Below, piece after piece: positions 1 through 8,965 of a stretch of DNA of 64,000 bases. Both the position numbers and the translations under genes were made by a program. The notes under the pieces were generated by a model that had not been told where the DNA came from, made no database searches, and saw only the letters and a program-made list of their open reading frames with translations. This DNA comes from Nocardia ninae NBRC 108245 (GTDB lineage Bacteria > Actinomycetota > Actinomycetes > Mycobacteriales > Mycobacteriaceae): positions 1 to 64,000 of the forward strand of contig NZ_BJXA01000003.1 of assembly GCF_007990755.1 (NCBI RefSeq), given 5' to 3'. Numbering within the stretch: the stretch's first letter is position 1; every line of letters begins with the position of its first letter.

Positions 1-1356
1 GAGCCAATCCAGGTCGCCGTCGGCGAGCGCCGAGACGGTGATGCGGAGATGGTCGGTCGGCGGCTGGTCACCGACGCTGAACGGCCCACCGGGCGCCGCC
101 TTGATGCCGGCTGCGGCGAGCGAGATCATGGCGGCGTTCTCGTCGGCGACCGGCAGCCAGAGATTGATGCCGTCCCCGCGCGCGACGGCGACGCCGCGAC
201 GGGCCAGGGCACGACGGAGTTCCGTTGAGCGCCTGCGGTATTCGGTGCGCGCGGTGGTGACGGCCTGGATGGCCGCCGGATCGTCGAGCATGCTCAGCAG
301 AACGCGCTGGAGCAGCCTGCTGGTCCAGCCCGCGCCCAGCATCCGGCGTTCGATGAGCGGGTCGAGCAGGTCCGCCGGCCCGCCTGCCACGGCCAAACGC
401 AGGTCAGCGCCGTGCGATTTGGAGTACGAGCGAATGTGGACGGTGCGCCGGGGGAGCCGGCTGCCGAGGGAACGCAGTGCGGCGGCGGCGATTCCGGCGG
501 AGTGATCGTCCTCGATGATGAGAGTGCCCGTGTCCCGCAGGATGTCGGCCAGTTCGCGGAGGCGAGCAGCGGTGAGCGAGACGCCGGTGGGGTTCTGAGC
601 GCGCGGTTGCAGGATCAGTGCGGTGGCACCGTGCACTGCGATGGCGCGCGCGAGTTCCTCGGGCAGCAAACCGGATTCGTCCATCCGGACGGGAACCGGC
701 CGGGCACCGAGGCCGGCGAGCAGATCGAGAAACGGTGGGAAGCAAGGGTCTTCGACCGCTACCGCGTCCCCGAGCCGGACGTGCGCGGACAGCAGCCGGT
801 CCACGGCGTCCAACGCACCGTCGAGGACGGCGAGCCGTTCCGCGCGAAACGGCCAGTCCGCCCGGACTTTCGCGGCCAGCTCGGGCAGCACCGCCTCGCC
901 CAGATAGTCGGCGGCGAGGTCGCTGGCCCCGTCCTTGGTGAGGTCGCGCAGCGCGGCGCCCAGATCGGGCAGCAGTTCCGGGTCGGGTGTGCCACGGGAC
1001 AGATCGACGCGGAACGCGCTCAACGACGGCGGGTGCAGCCGCTGGTAGCGGCCGACGGCGGTGCCGGACCCGTTAGTGGCGGCGGCGCCGACGAAGGTGC
1101 CTGCCCGGCCACGCGCGACGATCGCACCGGCGGCGGCGAGCGCCCGCCACGCCTGGTTCACGGTCGCGGGCGACACCTTCAATTCGCGGGCGACTTCACG
1201 GACGGTGGGCAGCCGCGCGCCCGGTGTCAACGTCCCCGAACGGATCAGCCTGCTGACGGCCGCCGCGATTCCCGCGGGCGTCCGATCGGCCAGGTCCGCG
1301 ATGAACCGCCCCGACCCGTTCGTGGAGGCCATAACCTCGCCGATTCGCTCGCTCAC
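1..1356 (-). CDS. MocR-type GntR/aminotransferase-like transcriptional regulator (3' end cut by window edge)
   Basis: Likely controls the divergent pyrimidine-catabolism operon. Seen: an N-terminal winged-helix GntR domain (LPTVREVARELKVSPATVNQ near residues 45-65), then a fold-type I aminotransferase-like domain with EDDHSAGI (Asp of the PLP site) and HIRSYSKSHGADLR, which carries the PLP-binding lysine. This two-domain order defines the MocR/PdxR family, where a degenerate aminotransferase binds PLP or an amino compound as effector. The open frame reaches the window edge, so the C-terminus is missing. The start is GTG at 1356, six nt after CAGAAT; ATG at 1332 is the alternative. Regulation of the neighbours is inferred from position only. 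Confidence 0.85.
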   Translation of the reverse strand, partial: MSERIGEVMASTNGSGRFIADLADRTPAGIAAAVSRLIRSGTLTPGARLPTVREVARELKVSPATVNQAWRALAAAGAIVARGRAGTFVGAAATNGSGTAVGRYQRLHPPSLSAFRVDLSRGTPDPELLPDLGAALRDLTKDGASDLAADYLGEAVLPELAAKVRADWPFRAERLAVLDGALDAVDRLLSAHVRLGDAVAVEDPCFPPFLDLLAGLGARPVPVRMDESGLLPEELARAIAVHGATALILQPRAQNPTGVSLTAARLRELADILRDTGTLIIEDDHSAGIAAAALRSLGSRLPRRTVHIRSYSKSHGADLRLAVAGGPADLLDPLIERRMLGAGWTSRLLQRVLLSMLDDPAAIQAVTTARTEYRRRSTELRRALARRGVAVARGDGINLWLPVADENAAMISLAAAGIKAAPGGPFSVGDQPPTDHLRITVSALADGDLDWL

Positions 1357-1362
1357 ACCGTC

Positions 1363-1368
1363 ATTCTG
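1363..1368 (-). promoter_or_regulatory. -10 element for leaderless start of the MocR gene
   Basis: CAGAAT on the minus strand ends six nt before the GTG start at 1356, with no Shine-Dalgarno between. This fits a leaderless transcript. Confidence 0.4.
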
Positions 1369-1467
1369 CGTCGGGGGCGTCGCCGGAACTACGACCAGGC
1401 TGGAGATTTACGGCTACGAAACTGTTTCCGCAATCTTGTAACACAACCGAATTGGTTCGGAGTGAAG

Positions 1468-1473
1468 TATAAC
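1468..1473 (+). promoter_or_regulatory. -10 element of the pyrimidine operon
   Basis: TATAAC lies five nt before ATG 1479 and no ribosome binding site is visible, so transcription probably starts at or next to the start codon. Short palindromes just upstream (TTGT-aac-ACAA near 1434-1444 and CCGAA-ttgg-TTCGG near 1448-1461) could be operator half-sites for the divergent MocR protein. Confidence 0.4.
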
Positions 1474-1478
1474 AAAGC

Positions 1479-2315
1479 ATGGGAATCGTTCGAGCGGCGC
1501 TCGTCCAGACCAACTGGACCGGCGACAAAGAGTCCATGATCAAAGCGCATGAGGATTACGCCCGCCAGGCGGCCGCGCAGGGCGCGAAGGTGATCTGCTT
1601 CCAGGAGTTGTTCTACGGCCCGTACTTCTGCCAACTGCAGGACGCGAAGTTCTACGAGTACGCGGAGTCGGTGCCGGGCCCGACGACGGAGCGATTCGCC
1701 GCGCTGGCAAGGGAATTGGGCATGGTGATGGTCCTGCCCGTGTACGAGCAGGAGCAGCCCGGCCTGCTCTACAACACCGCGGCGGTGATCGACGCCGACG
1801 GCAGTTATCTCGGCAAGTACCGAAAACACCACATTCCGCACGTCAACGGCTTCTGGGAGAAGTTCTACTTTCGGCCGGGCAATCTGGGCTGGCCGGTGTT
1901 CGACACCGCGGTCGGCAAGGTCGGCGTCTACATCTGTTACGACCGGCATTTCCCGGAGGGCTGGCGCGCCCTCGGCCTGGCGGGCGCGGAGATCGTGTTC
2001 AACCCGTCCGCGACCTCGCGTGGCCTGTCGGGCTACCTGTGGAAGCTGGAGCAGCCCGCCTCCGCGGTGGCCAACGAGTACTACATCGGCGCGATCAACC
2101 GGGTCGGCATCGAGGAGTACGGCGACGACGACTTCTACGGCACCAGCTACTTCGTCGACCCCGAGGGCAAGTTCGTCGGCGAGGTCGCCTCGGACACCGA
2201 TCCCGAACTGGTGATCCGCGACCTCGACCTGGATCTGATCAAAGTCGTCCGCGACCGGTGGGCCTTCTACCGCGACCGCAGGCCGGACGCCTATGGCCCG
2301 CTGGTAGCTCCCTGA
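1479..2315 (+). CDS. Nitrilase-family amidohydrolase, beta-ureidopropionase-like
   Basis: Probably hydrolyses N-carbamoyl-beta-alanine (or a related N-carbamoyl amino acid) to the amino acid, CO2 and ammonia, the last hydrolytic step of reductive pyrimidine breakdown; cytoplasmic. The nitrilase triad is visible: Glu43 (FQELFYGPYF), Lys116 (GKYRKHHIPH) and Cys153 (YICYDRHFPE). At 278 aa it is typical of single-domain nitrilases. It is the first gene of the operon, 16 bp before the dihydropyrimidinase gene, which would make its substrate. An N-carbamoyl amino acid amidase acting in hydantoin use is the main alternative. Confidence 0.85.
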   Translation: MGIVRAALVQTNWTGDKESMIKAHEDYARQAAAQGAKVICFQELFYGPYFCQLQDAKFYEYAESVPGPTTERFAALARELGMVMVLPVYEQEQPGLLYNTAAVIDADGSYLGKYRKHHIPHVNGFWEKFYFRPGNLGWPVFDTAVGKVGVYICYDRHFPEGWRALGLAGAEIVFNPSATSRGLSGYLWKLEQPASAVANEYYIGAINRVGIEEYGDDDFYGTSYFVDPEGKFVGEVASDTDPELVIRDLDLDLIKVVRDRWAFYRDRRPDAYGPLVAP

Positions 2316-2331
2316 GCGCGGGGCGGATCAC

Positions 2332-3753
2332 ATGGCACTGACCTTCATCCACGGCGGCACAGTGGTCTCGGCCACCGGATCGCAACTGCTCGATGTGCTG
2401 GTGGACGGCGAAACCATCGTCGCCGTCCTGCAACCCGGCGCCACCACCCTCGGGGCGGAGCTGACCACCACCGCCGACACCGTGATCGACGCGACCGGGA
2501 AATACGTGATTCCCGGTGGGGTAGACGGACATACGCACATGCAGATGCCGTTCGGCGGCACCGAGGCGTCCGACACCTTCGAGACCGGAACTCGCGCCGC
2601 GGCCTGGGGCGGTACCACGACCATCGTCGATTTCGTGGTGCAGACGCCGGGGGAGCGGTTGCAGGACACGCTCGGCGCGTGGCACCAGAAGGCGGCGGGC
2701 AAGTGCGCCGTCGACTACGGCTTCCATCAGATCATCGGTGAGGTCAACGACGAATCCCTCAAGGGGATGAGCGAACTGGTGTCCGAGGGCGTGACCAGCT
2801 TCAAGTTGTTCATGGCCTACCCGGGTGTCTTCTACTCGACCGACGGACAGATCCTGCGCGCCATGCAGGCGGCGGGCGATCTGGGCGCGCTGCTGATGAT
2901 GCACGCGGAGAACGGGATCGCCATCGACGTGCTCGTCGAGCAGGCCATCGCCCGCGGCGACACCGCGCCGTACTTCCACGGCACCAGCCGCCCGTGGCAG
3001 ATGGAAGAGGAGGCCACGCATCGCGCGATCATGTTGGCACAGTTGACCGGTGCGCCGCTGTACGTGGTGCACGTGTCGGCGAAGCAGGCGCTGGAACAGA
3101 TCGCCACCGCGCGAGGCAACGGGCAGAACGTGTTCGGCGAAACCTGCCCGCAGTATCTGTACCTCTCGCTCGAAGAACAGTTGGGCGCACCAGGTTTCGA
3201 GGGCGCCAAATGGGTCTGCTCGACGCCGCTGCGGTCCAGGGCCGAGGGGCATCAGGACGAGCTGTGGCGCTACCTGCGGACCGGCGACGTGACCACGGTC
3301 AGCACCGACCACTGCCCGTTCTGCATGAAGGACCAGAAGGAAATGGGCATCGGCGATTTCAGCAAGATCCCGAACGGGATCGGCGGCGTCGAGCACCGGA
3401 TGGACCTGATGTTCCAGGGCGTCAAGAGCGGCAAGATCTCGCTCGAGCGCTGGGTCGAGGTGTGCTGCACCACGCCGGCCCGGATGTTCGGCATGTACCC
3501 GCGCAAGGGCGTCATCAACCCCGGCGCGGACGCCGACATCGTGATCTACGACCCCAACGGCCACACCAGCATCGGGCTCGGCAAGACCCATCACATGAAC
3601 ATGGACTACTCGGCCTACGAAGGTTTCGAGATCGACGGTCACGTCGACACCGTGCTCTCCCGCGGCCGGGTGGTCATCGACGACGGCAACTACCTGGGCA
3701 GCGCCGGGCACGGCCGGTTCGTCAAACGTGCACTGTCGCAGAACCTGATCTGA
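2332..3753 (+). CDS. hydA: Dihydropyrimidinase / hydantoinase
   Basis: Cyclic amidohydrolase that opens 5,6-dihydrouracil or hydantoin rings to N-carbamoyl acids using a binuclear zinc site. Seen: metal ligands His67 and His69 (DGHTHMQMPFGG), the Lys158 expected to be carboxylated (FKLFMAYPG), His191 (MMHAEN), His247 (VVHVSAK) and Asp326 (STDHCPF). The 473-aa length matches D-hydantoinases. Context: the amidohydrolase for its product lies directly upstream and a transporter downstream. Dihydropyrimidine versus hydantoin specificity cannot be read from the sequence. Confidence 0.93.
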   Translation: MALTFIHGGTVVSATGSQLLDVLVDGETIVAVLQPGATTLGAELTTTADTVIDATGKYVIPGGVDGHTHMQMPFGGTEASDTFETGTRAAAWGGTTTIVDFVVQTPGERLQDTLGAWHQKAAGKCAVDYGFHQIIGEVNDESLKGMSELVSEGVTSFKLFMAYPGVFYSTDGQILRAMQAAGDLGALLMMHAENGIAIDVLVEQAIARGDTAPYFHGTSRPWQMEEEATHRAIMLAQLTGAPLYVVHVSAKQALEQIATARGNGQNVFGETCPQYLYLSLEEQLGAPGFEGAKWVCSTPLRSRAEGHQDELWRYLRTGDVTTVSTDHCPFCMKDQKEMGIGDFSKIPNGIGGVEHRMDLMFQGVKSGKISLERWVEVCCTTPARMFGMYPRKGVINPGADADIVIYDPNGHTSIGLGKTHHMNMDYSAYEGFEIDGHVDTVLSRGRVVIDDGNYLGSAGHGRFVKRALSQNLI

Positions 3754-3804
3754 CACCCGCAGCTTCCGCACAGCTGTATCCGACTTCGAAACGGAGAGTG
3801 CCGC

Positions 3805-4839
3805 ATGGACATCGGTGTGGTGCTGCAATGCACACCCCCCGCCTCCCGGGTGGTCGAACTGGCCAGACAGGCCGAGACGCACGGGTTCTCGCACGTCTGG
3901 ACGTTCGACTCGCACCTGCTGTGGCAGGAGCCCTACGTCATCTACAGCCAGATCCTGGCCGCCACCCGGAGAGTCGTGGTGGGCCCCATGGTGACCAACC
4001 CGGCCACCCGGGACTGGACGGTGACCGCGTCGACCTTCGCCACGCTGAACGACATGTTCGGCAACCGCACCGTCTGCGGCATCGGCCGCGGCGACTCGGC
4101 GGTGCGCACGCTCGGCGGCAAGCCCACCACGCTGGCCACGCTGCGCGAAGCCATCGAGGTGATCCGGGAACTCGGCAACGGGCGCAGCGCCCGGGTCGGC
4201 GACACGATCGTGCGGTTCCCGTGGGCCGGTGACTCCCGGCTCGAGGTCTGGATGGCCGGATACGGGCCGCGCGCACTGGATCTCACCGGTGAGGTGGCCG
4301 ACGGGTTCATCCTGCAACTCGCCGACCCGGACATCACCGCGTGGACCATCGCGCGGGTGCGGTCTGCGGCCGAACGGGCCGGGCGCGACCCCGGGGCGGT
4401 GAAAATCTGTGTCGCCGCACCGGCTTACGTCACCGACGGGTCGGACGCGGGTTTGGCGCACGCTCGCGAACAGTGCCGGTGGTTCGGCGGCATGGTCGGC
4501 AACCACGTGGCCGATATCGTGGCGAAATACGGTGCGGGCAGCGATGTTCCGGCCGCGCTGACCGAATACATCGCGGGCAGGCAGGGTTACGACTACAACC
4601 AGCACGGGCGCGCGGGAAATACGCACGCGGATTTCGTGCCCGACACCATCGTGGACCGCTTCTGCCTGCTCGGCACACCGGATGATCAACTGGCGCGGTT
4701 GCGGGAGCTGGAAAAGCTCGGGGTCGACCAGTTCGCGGTGTACCTGCAGCACGACGCGAAAACCGCGACGTTGGAGGCGTACGGCGAGTCGGTGCTGCCG
4801 CGGCTGGCGCATCCGGTCACCGCCACGGAGGTGGTCTGA
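3805..4839 (+). CDS. LLM-class flavin-dependent oxidoreductase (TIGR03842-like)
   Basis: Luciferase-like TIM-barrel oxidoreductase, probably F420- or FMN-dependent. The start DIGVVLQCTPPASRVVELARQ and the VWMAGYGPRALDLTGEVADG segment are typical of F420-type LLM enzymes. The start ATG at 3805 follows ACGGAGAG with good spacing. The subfamily I recall (TIGR03842) often sits beside hydantoinase and transporter genes, as here. Its reaction in the pathway is unknown. It may supply a reduction, or a ring- or side-chain oxidation, in a cluster that lacks a recognisable dihydropyrimidine dehydrogenase. Confidence 0.8.
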   Translation: MDIGVVLQCTPPASRVVELARQAETHGFSHVWTFDSHLLWQEPYVIYSQILAATRRVVVGPMVTNPATRDWTVTASTFATLNDMFGNRTVCGIGRGDSAVRTLGGKPTTLATLREAIEVIRELGNGRSARVGDTIVRFPWAGDSRLEVWMAGYGPRALDLTGEVADGFILQLADPDITAWTIARVRSAAERAGRDPGAVKICVAAPAYVTDGSDAGLAHAREQCRWFGGMVGNHVADIVAKYGAGSDVPAALTEYIAGRQGYDYNQHGRAGNTHADFVPDTIVDRFCLLGTPDDQLARLRELEKLGVDQFAVYLQHDAKTATLEAYGESVLPRLAHPVTATEVV

Positions 4840-4862
4840 TGGCCGAGGCGGAGCACAGATGA
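4839..4862 (+). CDS. Seven-codon bridging mini-ORF
   Basis: ATG at 4839 shares its A with the stop of the upstream oxidoreductase gene. The frame encodes MAEAEHR and its TGA overlaps the ATG of the permease gene in an ATGA junction. Ribosomes could hand over from one gene to the next through it. The peptide itself is unlikely to have a function. Confidence 0.35.
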   Translation: MAEAEHR

Positions 4863-5740
4863 GGTTGCGTACGGCACGGGCCGTGTACGCGGTCGTCGTG
4901 CTGGTGTTGGTGCTCGGCTGCTGGGAGTTCGTGAAACTCGTTGTCCCCGAGGGGGGAGTGAGCATCGGGGACCAGCGGATCCTGCCGCGCACCGGGGACG
5001 GGGCGCTGCCGCACGTATGGGCGGTCGTGACGGTGCTCGGCGAGCGGGACGGCAACGGGACGGTCGGCGTCACCCTGGTGCGGACGGCCGGATTCACCCT
5101 CGGCCTGGCGTTGCTCGCGCTGTTGATCGGCACGGTCATCGGCGTGCTGCTCGCCGTGGTGATGCAGCGCTTCGCCTTCGTCGAGCGTGGCTTGCTGCCG
5201 TACATCATTGTGTCGCAAACCGTTCCGCTGATCGCGCTGGCACCGCTGGTCGCCGGATGGGGCGGCAAGATCGTCATCGCGGGTGAGCCGTGGCGGCCGT
5301 GGATGAGTATCGCGGTCATCGCGTCGTACCTGGCGTTCTTCCCGGTGGCGGTCGGCATGCTGCGCGGACTGCAGGCACCGTCCAAGGCGTCGGTAGAACT
5401 GCTGCACAGCTATTCGGCCAGCTGGTGGGAGACCCTGCTGCACTTGCGGCTTCCGGCCGCTGTCCCGCATCTACTGCCCGCCTTGCGGTTGGCCGCCGCG
5501 GCCTCGGTGATCGGGGCGGTCGTCGCCGAGATCTCCACCGGCACCGCAGGTGGCATCGGTCGCCAGATCATTGTCTTCTCCCAGCAAGCCACGGGTGATG
5601 CCTCGCGGCTCTATGCGGCGGTCCTGGCCGCTGCGCTGCTGGGTGTCGTCGTCACCGCAGTCGTCGGCGTGGCAGAACTGGCGCTGCGCCGCTACAGCAG
5701 GCCGGTCGGGGCCGCTCGGCCTGCGGGAGCCGCTCGGTGA
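4859..5740 (+). CDS. ABC transporter permease (pyrimidine-type importer), first
   Basis: Inner-membrane permease of the BPD_transp_1 (TauC/SsuC/ThiX) family: an N-terminal membrane helix (AVYAVVVLVLVLGCWEF), a periplasmic stretch, then five or so helices. The EAA loop lies in SVELLHSYSASWWETLLHLRLPAAVPHLLPALRLA. The start chosen is ATG 4859, which overlaps the stop of a seven-codon bridging ORF; the open frame extends further upstream only inside the preceding gene. 293 aa. It should pair with the second permease (7034-7825) as a heterodimer driven by the ATPase at 5895. Confidence 0.88.
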   Translation: MRLRTARAVYAVVVLVLVLGCWEFVKLVVPEGGVSIGDQRILPRTGDGALPHVWAVVTVLGERDGNGTVGVTLVRTAGFTLGLALLALLIGTVIGVLLAVVMQRFAFVERGLLPYIIVSQTVPLIALAPLVAGWGGKIVIAGEPWRPWMSIAVIASYLAFFPVAVGMLRGLQAPSKASVELLHSYSASWWETLLHLRLPAAVPHLLPALRLAAAASVIGAVVAEISTGTAGGIGRQIIVFSQQATGDASRLYAAVLAAALLGVVVTAVVGVAELALRRYSRPVGAARPAGAAR

Positions 5741-5894
5741 GCGCCCGCTCGTGCGCTGATCGAGTGCGGGCCGTGTCCGGGTGCGGCGCGGTGTGCGGCG
5801 CGGTGTGCGGCGCGGCTCTTCCCGGGGGCGCCGCCCCCGAATTCGTGCTTAGTCACTACCGCCGCCAGCGCGGCAGCTCATCAGGAGGTACCCG

Positions 5895-7037
5895 TTGACC
5901 CTCAAAGGACGACCAGTCGCCCCGACCACAGAGCGGGTCGAGGTTTCGGGGGACGGGCGGCCCGACGCCATCGAGGAGAGCAGTGCCGTCGAGCACGACG
6001 GTGCCGCCGGGACGGCCGGCGCGGTCGAGCAGGAAAGCGCTGTCGAGCGGCCGGATGCCGTGGAGCAGGGCGGTAGGGTCGGGCAGGCCAGCACCGTCGA
6101 GCAGGACGGCGCGGTCGAGCAGGACGGCGCGGTCGAGAGGGACGGCGCGGTCGGGAGGGAAGGCGCGGTCGGACAGAGCAGCGCCCGAGCCACCACCCGC
6201 ACCGACACCACAGCCGCTGCCGAACAAACTCCGGCAGTCCAGCTGACCGGCGTCGACAAGGTCTACACCGCGGGTTCGGTCACCGCTCTCTCGAACGTTT
6301 CCCTGACCGTCGCCCCACGCGAATTCGTCTCCTTGATCGGCCCTTCCGGCTGCGGCAAGTCCACCCTGCTGCGCATCATCGCCGACCTGGAGCAACCGAC
6401 CGGCGGCACCGTCACGGTGCACGGTAAAACCGCGCGGCAGGCCAGAATCGACCAAGACTACGGCATCGCCTTCCAGCAGTCCGGCCTGCTCGACTGGCGC
6501 ACCGTGCAGGCCAACGTCGAGCTGCCGCTGGAACTGCACAAGGTGCCCAAGCATGAACGGCGTTCGCGCAGTGCGGAATTGCTGGAGATGGCGGGGCTGA
6601 CCGATTTCGCCAAGCGCTATCCGGCCGAGCTGTCCGGTGGCATGCAGCAGCGGGTGGCGATCGTCCGGGCGCTGGCCCCGAAACCCTCGCTGTTGCTGAT
6701 GGACGAACCGTTCGGCGCCCTCGACGAGATGACCCGTGAGCGGATGCAGGGCGAGCTGCTGCGAATCGCGGGGGAGACCGAGGCGGCCGTGGTCTTCGTG
6801 ACCCACTCGATTCCGGAGGCGGTCTTCCTGTCCGACCGGGTCGTCGTCATGTCGCCGCGCCCGGGCCGCATCACCGAGATCGTGCCGACGGGCGGCTGGG
6901 GCAGGCGTGACGCGGCCGAGGCGGGCGACGAAGTCCGTTCCAGCCCAGCCTTCTTCGCGGCGGTGGCCGCCGTGCGCGCGGCGCTGCGTGACGGACACGG
7001 CGACAGCGGCGCGGTGGCGGGGCGGGAGCTGCGATGA
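5895..7037 (+). CDS. ABC transporter ATP-binding protein with long repetitive N-terminal extension
   Basis: ATPase of the importer, SsuB/TauB/ThiZ family: Walker A GPSGCGKST at residues 149-157, signature LSGGMQQRVAIVRAL, Walker B SLLLMDEPFGALDE, H-loop VFVTHSI. TTG at 5895 is taken as the start because AGGAGGT lies five nt upstream. About 115 residues precede the ABC domain, rich in six-residue repeats of the type AVEQDG (clearest at residues 67-94). That extension is absent from typical family members and its role is unknown. It overlaps the downstream permease start (ATGA). Confidence 0.9.
   Translation: MTLKGRPVAPTTERVEVSGDGRPDAIEESSAVEHDGAAGTAGAVEQESAVERPDAVEQGGRVGQASTVEQDGAVEQDGAVERDGAVGREGAVGQSSARATTRTDTTAAAEQTPAVQLTGVDKVYTAGSVTALSNVSLTVAPREFVSLIGPSGCGKSTLLRIIADLEQPTGGTVTVHGKTARQARIDQDYGIAFQQSGLLDWRTVQANVELPLELHKVPKHERRSRSAELLEMAGLTDFAKRYPAELSGGMQQRVAIVRALAPKPSLLLMDEPFGALDEMTRERMQGELLRIAGETEAAVVFVTHSIPEAVFLSDRVVVMSPRPGRITEIVPTGGWGRRDAAEAGDEVRSSPAFFAAVAAVRAALRDGHGDSGAVAGRELR
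6093..6176 (+). repeat. 18-bp in-frame tandem repeats in the ABC ATPase extension
   Basis: Four to five copies of an 18-bp unit, consensus GTCGAGCAGGACGGCGCG, encode (A/T)VEQDG-like hexapeptides. Degenerate copies extend upstream to about 5985. Confidence 0.7.
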
Positions 7038-7825
7038 CGTCGTCCTGGAAGACGGCGCTGCCGTGGCCGACGGTGCTGCCGCCGTTGCTGTTCGGCGTGG
7101 GCGGTCTAGCGCTGTGGCAGGTGCTGACCGCCGCCGCCGGTGTCCCGTCGTTCCTGCTGCCCGCGCCGACGGCCATCGCGAGTGAATTCACCGAGAACTT
7201 CGCCCGCATCGCCGACGCCGCGACGGCGACCGGAACCAACGCCCTGGTCGGGCTGCTGGTGGGTGCGGTGCTCGGCATCGTGGCCGCGATGTTCGCCGTC
7301 CGGTTCCATCTGGTCGACGGACTGCTCAGCCCGCTCGCGGCAGGCGCGGCAGCCGTGCCGATCGTTGCCCTTGCGCCCCTGCTGAATTCGATGTATTCGA
7401 CCACCACGGACACCCCGCGCCGCATGGTCGTCACCATCGTCGTGTTCTTCCCGATGTTCGTCAGCACGGCCAGAGGTCTGCGCCAGGTGCCACAGGTCCA
7501 TACGGATCTGATGACGTCGTACGCGGCGGGCGGCTGGCAGATCACCCGCACCGTGCGACTGCCCGCGGCACTGCCGTACCTGTTCACCGGTCTGCGCATC
7601 GCCGCGCCCGGCGCGGTGATCGCGGCCGTCATCGCCGAATACTTCGGTGGTCTGCAGAACGGGCTCGGCAGCCGCATCACCTCCGCGGCGGCGAATACCG
7701 CCTACCCCAGGGCGTGGGCGTACGTGGCGGGCGCCGTGCTCGTCGGCCTGATCTTCCTGGCCGCCGTCCTACTCCTCGAATTCCTCACCCGTAGACCACG
7801 CACCACCCTCTGGAGATCTAGATGA
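7034..7825 (+). CDS. ABC transporter permease (pyrimidine-type importer), second
   Basis: Second BPD_transp_1 permease, 263 aa, with about six membrane helices. The EAA-loop region is TDLMTSYAAGGWQITRTVRLPAALPYLFTGLRIAAP. It overlaps the ATPase stop and the binding-protein start by ATGA junctions, so the four transporter genes are translationally coupled. It differs clearly from the first permease, so a heterodimeric channel is expected. Confidence 0.9.
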   Translation: MTSSWKTALPWPTVLPPLLFGVGGLALWQVLTAAAGVPSFLLPAPTAIASEFTENFARIADAATATGTNALVGLLVGAVLGIVAAMFAVRFHLVDGLLSPLAAGAAAVPIVALAPLLNSMYSTTTDTPRRMVVTIVVFFPMFVSTARGLRQVPQVHTDLMTSYAAGGWQITRTVRLPAALPYLFTGLRIAAPGAVIAAVIAEYFGGLQNGLGSRITSAAANTAYPRAWAYVAGAVLVGLIFLAAVLLLEFLTRRPRTTLWRSR

Positions 7826-8964
7826 CGAAGTCCCCCAAGCGATTCCGGATCGGTCTCGCGCTCACCGCGCTGGCCGCGACCGTGCTGACCGGTTGTAGCA
7901 CCACCGACGGCGGCTCCACCACCACCGCCGACGGCCTCACCAAGGTGCGCCTGCAACTGCAGTGGTTCAAGCAGGGGCAGTTCGCGGGGTACCTGGCCGC
8001 GGTCGATCAGGGCTTCTACAAGGAGCAGGGCTTATCGGTCGAAATCCTGGACGGCGGAACGGATATCGTCCCGCAGACGGTGCTGGCGCAGGGGCAGGCC
8101 GACTACGCCATCGCCTGGGTGCCCAAGGCACTGGCCTCGCGCGAGGCGGGCGCGGGCATCACCGACGTCGCGCAGATCTTCCAGCGTTCCGGCACCAAGC
8201 AGGTGTCGTTCAAGTCCGACAACATCACCGGTCCGGCCGCGCTGCGCGGCAAGACCGTCGGAAACTGGGGCTACGGCAATGAATTCGAGCTGTTCGCGGG
8301 CATGACCAAGGCGGGCATCGACCCGGCGAAAGACGTCAAGCTGGTGCAGCAGCAGTTCGACATGAACGCCTTCCTGGCCAAAGACATCACCGCCGCCCAG
8401 GCCATGTCCTACAACGAGTACGCCCAGCTGCTGGAGACCAAGAACCCGGCCACCGGAAAGCTCTACACCGCAGACGATTTCGCCACCATCGACTGGAACG
8501 ACGAAGGCGTCGCCATGCTGCAGGACGCTATCTGGGCCAATACCGAGAAGCTGCAGGACACCGAATATCAAGAGCAGACCGTGAAGTTCATCGCGGCCTC
8601 GCTGAAGGGCTGGGTGTTCTGCCGCGACAACCTGGACAAATGCCGGGACATCACCGTCGCCGCGGGCCCCACGCTCGGCGCGACGCATCAGCAGTGGCAG
8701 ATCAACGAGGTGAACAAGCTGATCTGGCCCGCGCACGCCGGGATCGGCATGGTCGACCCCGCCGCCTGGGCGCGGACCGTGCAGATCGCGAAGAACACCA
8801 AGAACCAAGAGGGCGTCACCGTCCTGAAGAAAGATCCCGACGCGAGCGCTTACACGAGCGAATACGTCACGAAGGCACTGGAATTGCTGAAGTCCGGTGG
8901 AACCGATGTGACCGGAGCGGGTTTCGCCCCGAGCCAGGTCACCCTGACCGAAGGGGGTAAGTGA
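7822..8964 (+). CDS. NMT1/THI5-like substrate-binding lipoprotein
   Basis: Extracytoplasmic solute-binding lipoprotein of the importer. Seen: a basic start, hydrophobic core and lipobox LTGC giving a lipidated Cys near residue 25, then an NMT1/THI5-like (ThiY-family) fold beginning KVRLQLQWFKQGQFAGYLAAVDQGFYKEQGLSVEI in sense and order. This family binds pyrimidine-like ligands (thiamine-precursor pyrimidines, riboflavin, nucleobases), which fits the hydantoinase/ureidopropionase neighbours. 380 aa. The exact ligand is inference. Confidence 0.88.
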   Translation: MTKSPKRFRIGLALTALAATVLTGCSTTDGGSTTTADGLTKVRLQLQWFKQGQFAGYLAAVDQGFYKEQGLSVEILDGGTDIVPQTVLAQGQADYAIAWVPKALASREAGAGITDVAQIFQRSGTKQVSFKSDNITGPAALRGKTVGNWGYGNEFELFAGMTKAGIDPAKDVKLVQQQFDMNAFLAKDITAAQAMSYNEYAQLLETKNPATGKLYTADDFATIDWNDEGVAMLQDAIWANTEKLQDTEYQEQTVKFIAASLKGWVFCRDNLDKCRDITVAAGPTLGATHQQWQINEVNKLIWPAHAGIGMVDPAAWARTVQIAKNTKNQEGVTVLKKDPDASAYTSEYVTKALELLKSGGTDVTGAGFAPSQVTLTEGGK

Positions 8965-8965
8965 T

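Noticed and set aside
2239-5385. Very long open frame on the minus strand through the hydantoinase and oxidoreductase genes
   Set aside because: It is antisense to three well-supported genes, has no domain and reflects high third-position GC.
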